Below, in pieces: positions 63,792 through 64,000 of a DNA stretch of 64,000 nucleotides; position 1 is the stretch's first letter; each line of letters opens with the position of its first letter. Origin of the DNA: Tenacibaculum piscium (lineage in GTDB: Bacteria > Bacteroidota > Bacteroidia > Flavobacteriales > Flavobacteriaceae); contig NZ_JAJGWT010000001.1 in the NCBI RefSeq assembly GCF_021390715.1, forward strand, positions 191,839 through 255,838, in the 5' to 3' direction. Made by a program: the position numbers and the translations under genes. The notes below the pieces were generated by a model. It had not been told where the DNA came from. It searched no databases and saw only the letters and a program-made list of their open reading frames with translations.

Positions 63792-64000
63792 ATGAACTTT
63801 TTACGAAATTTACTAGCTTCAATTCTTGGCTTTTTTATCGCCTTATTTTTACTGTTTTTCTTCTTTATCGGAATCGCTGCCGTAATGGGTACGGGAATGA
63901 GCGGTGACCAAGAAATTTTTATAAAAGAAAATACTGTTTTAGAATTAGATTTATCGACACCTATAAAAGATTATGCTCCTAAAGAAAAAAATCCTTTAGC
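63792..64000 (+). CDS. sppA: Signal peptide peptidase SppA, N-terminal part
   Basis: The frame starts at the ATG at 63792 and runs to the window edge (69 codons seen). MNFLRNLLASILGFFIALFL followed by a second hydrophobic run FFFFIGIAAVMG is a membrane anchor; VLELDLSTPIKDYAP after it is typical of the start of SppA (67-kDa type, protease IV) in flavobacteria. The catalytic lysine and serine lie outside the window. It degrades cleaved signal peptides in the membrane. Because only the N-terminus is seen, this is a good but not certain call. Confidence 0.7.
   Translation, partial: MNFLRNLLASILGFFIALFLLFFFFIGIAAVMGTGMSGDQEIFIKENTVLELDLSTPIKDYAPKEKNPL

Overview
The window comes from a low-GC, AT-rich member of the Bacteroidota, most likely a Flavobacteriaceae species of the Tenacibaculum/Polaribacter type. 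The lineage call rests on three things: a complete gldK-gldL-gldM-gldN block (type IX secretion and gliding motor), promoters of the Bacteroidota form (TTG, about 19-23 bases, TAnnTTTG), and gene orders familiar from this family (miaB, sigma-54 activator, lptE, secG, groS, groL). The genus is an inference. Nearly all genes are chromosomal core genes, packed tightly and ending in clear hairpin terminators.

Layout: 1-2818 (minus) holds a TPR protein, an outer-membrane barrel and coaX. Two identical tRNA-Phe genes follow at 2938-3143. From 3.4 to 9.7 kb come a CHAP amidase, a DoxX/OhrR-type pair, a Spy-like protein, a four-gene minus operon (PLP enzyme, glucosaminidase-LysM lipoprotein, WG protein, gamma-carbonic-anhydrase-like protein) and a NYN-LOTUS protein. 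From 10 to 22 kb are an ABC-F ATPase, a DUF983 protein, an FAD oxidoreductase, the gldKLMN motor genes, an arginase-fold protein that has lost half of its metal ligands, and topA. From 22.3 to 28.2 kb a plus-strand run carries miaB, a sigma-54 activator, lptE, secG and groSL. From 28.4 to 45.3 kb, mostly minus, are a prenyl synthase, a MORN-type repeat protein, rlmN, queA, aroA, a MazG-like enzyme, an MFS carrier with a possible attenuator leader, an operon ruvC-KAP NTPase-hemW-cyclase, adenine deaminase, pckA and DUF423. From 45.4 to 55.9 kb are a saccharopine dehydrogenase, a WG protein, an unusual B12-type radical SAM protein, a REP-associated transposase carrying its own palindrome, cydAB under a CRP/FNR-like operator, a small MITE-like element, a DUF4041/GIY-YIG protein and an alpha/beta hydrolase. 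From 55.9 to 64 kb are trmN6, a 43-residue membrane protein, mnmD (apparently without an ATG start), ilvE, a TlpA-like protein, a second MazG-like enzyme, a dipeptidyl-peptidase-III lipoprotein, tag and the start of sppA.

Non-coding structure is the least ordinary part. There are four repeat classes: an 89-bp sequence present twice with no difference; mosaic hairpin modules at 9.7, 28.3, 53.4 and 63.4 kb; a 178-bp element with 14-bp terminal inverted repeats; and a 28-bp perfect palindrome next to and inside a RAYT gene. No CRISPR array, rRNA, prophage or full insertion sequence was seen. The best candidates for something new are the CX4CX2C radical SAM protein, the arginase-like pseudoenzyme beside the gliding motor, the RAYT that has absorbed its REP in frame, the KAP ATPase wedged between ruvC and hemW, and the tyrosine-rich leader plus terminator before the MFS gene.
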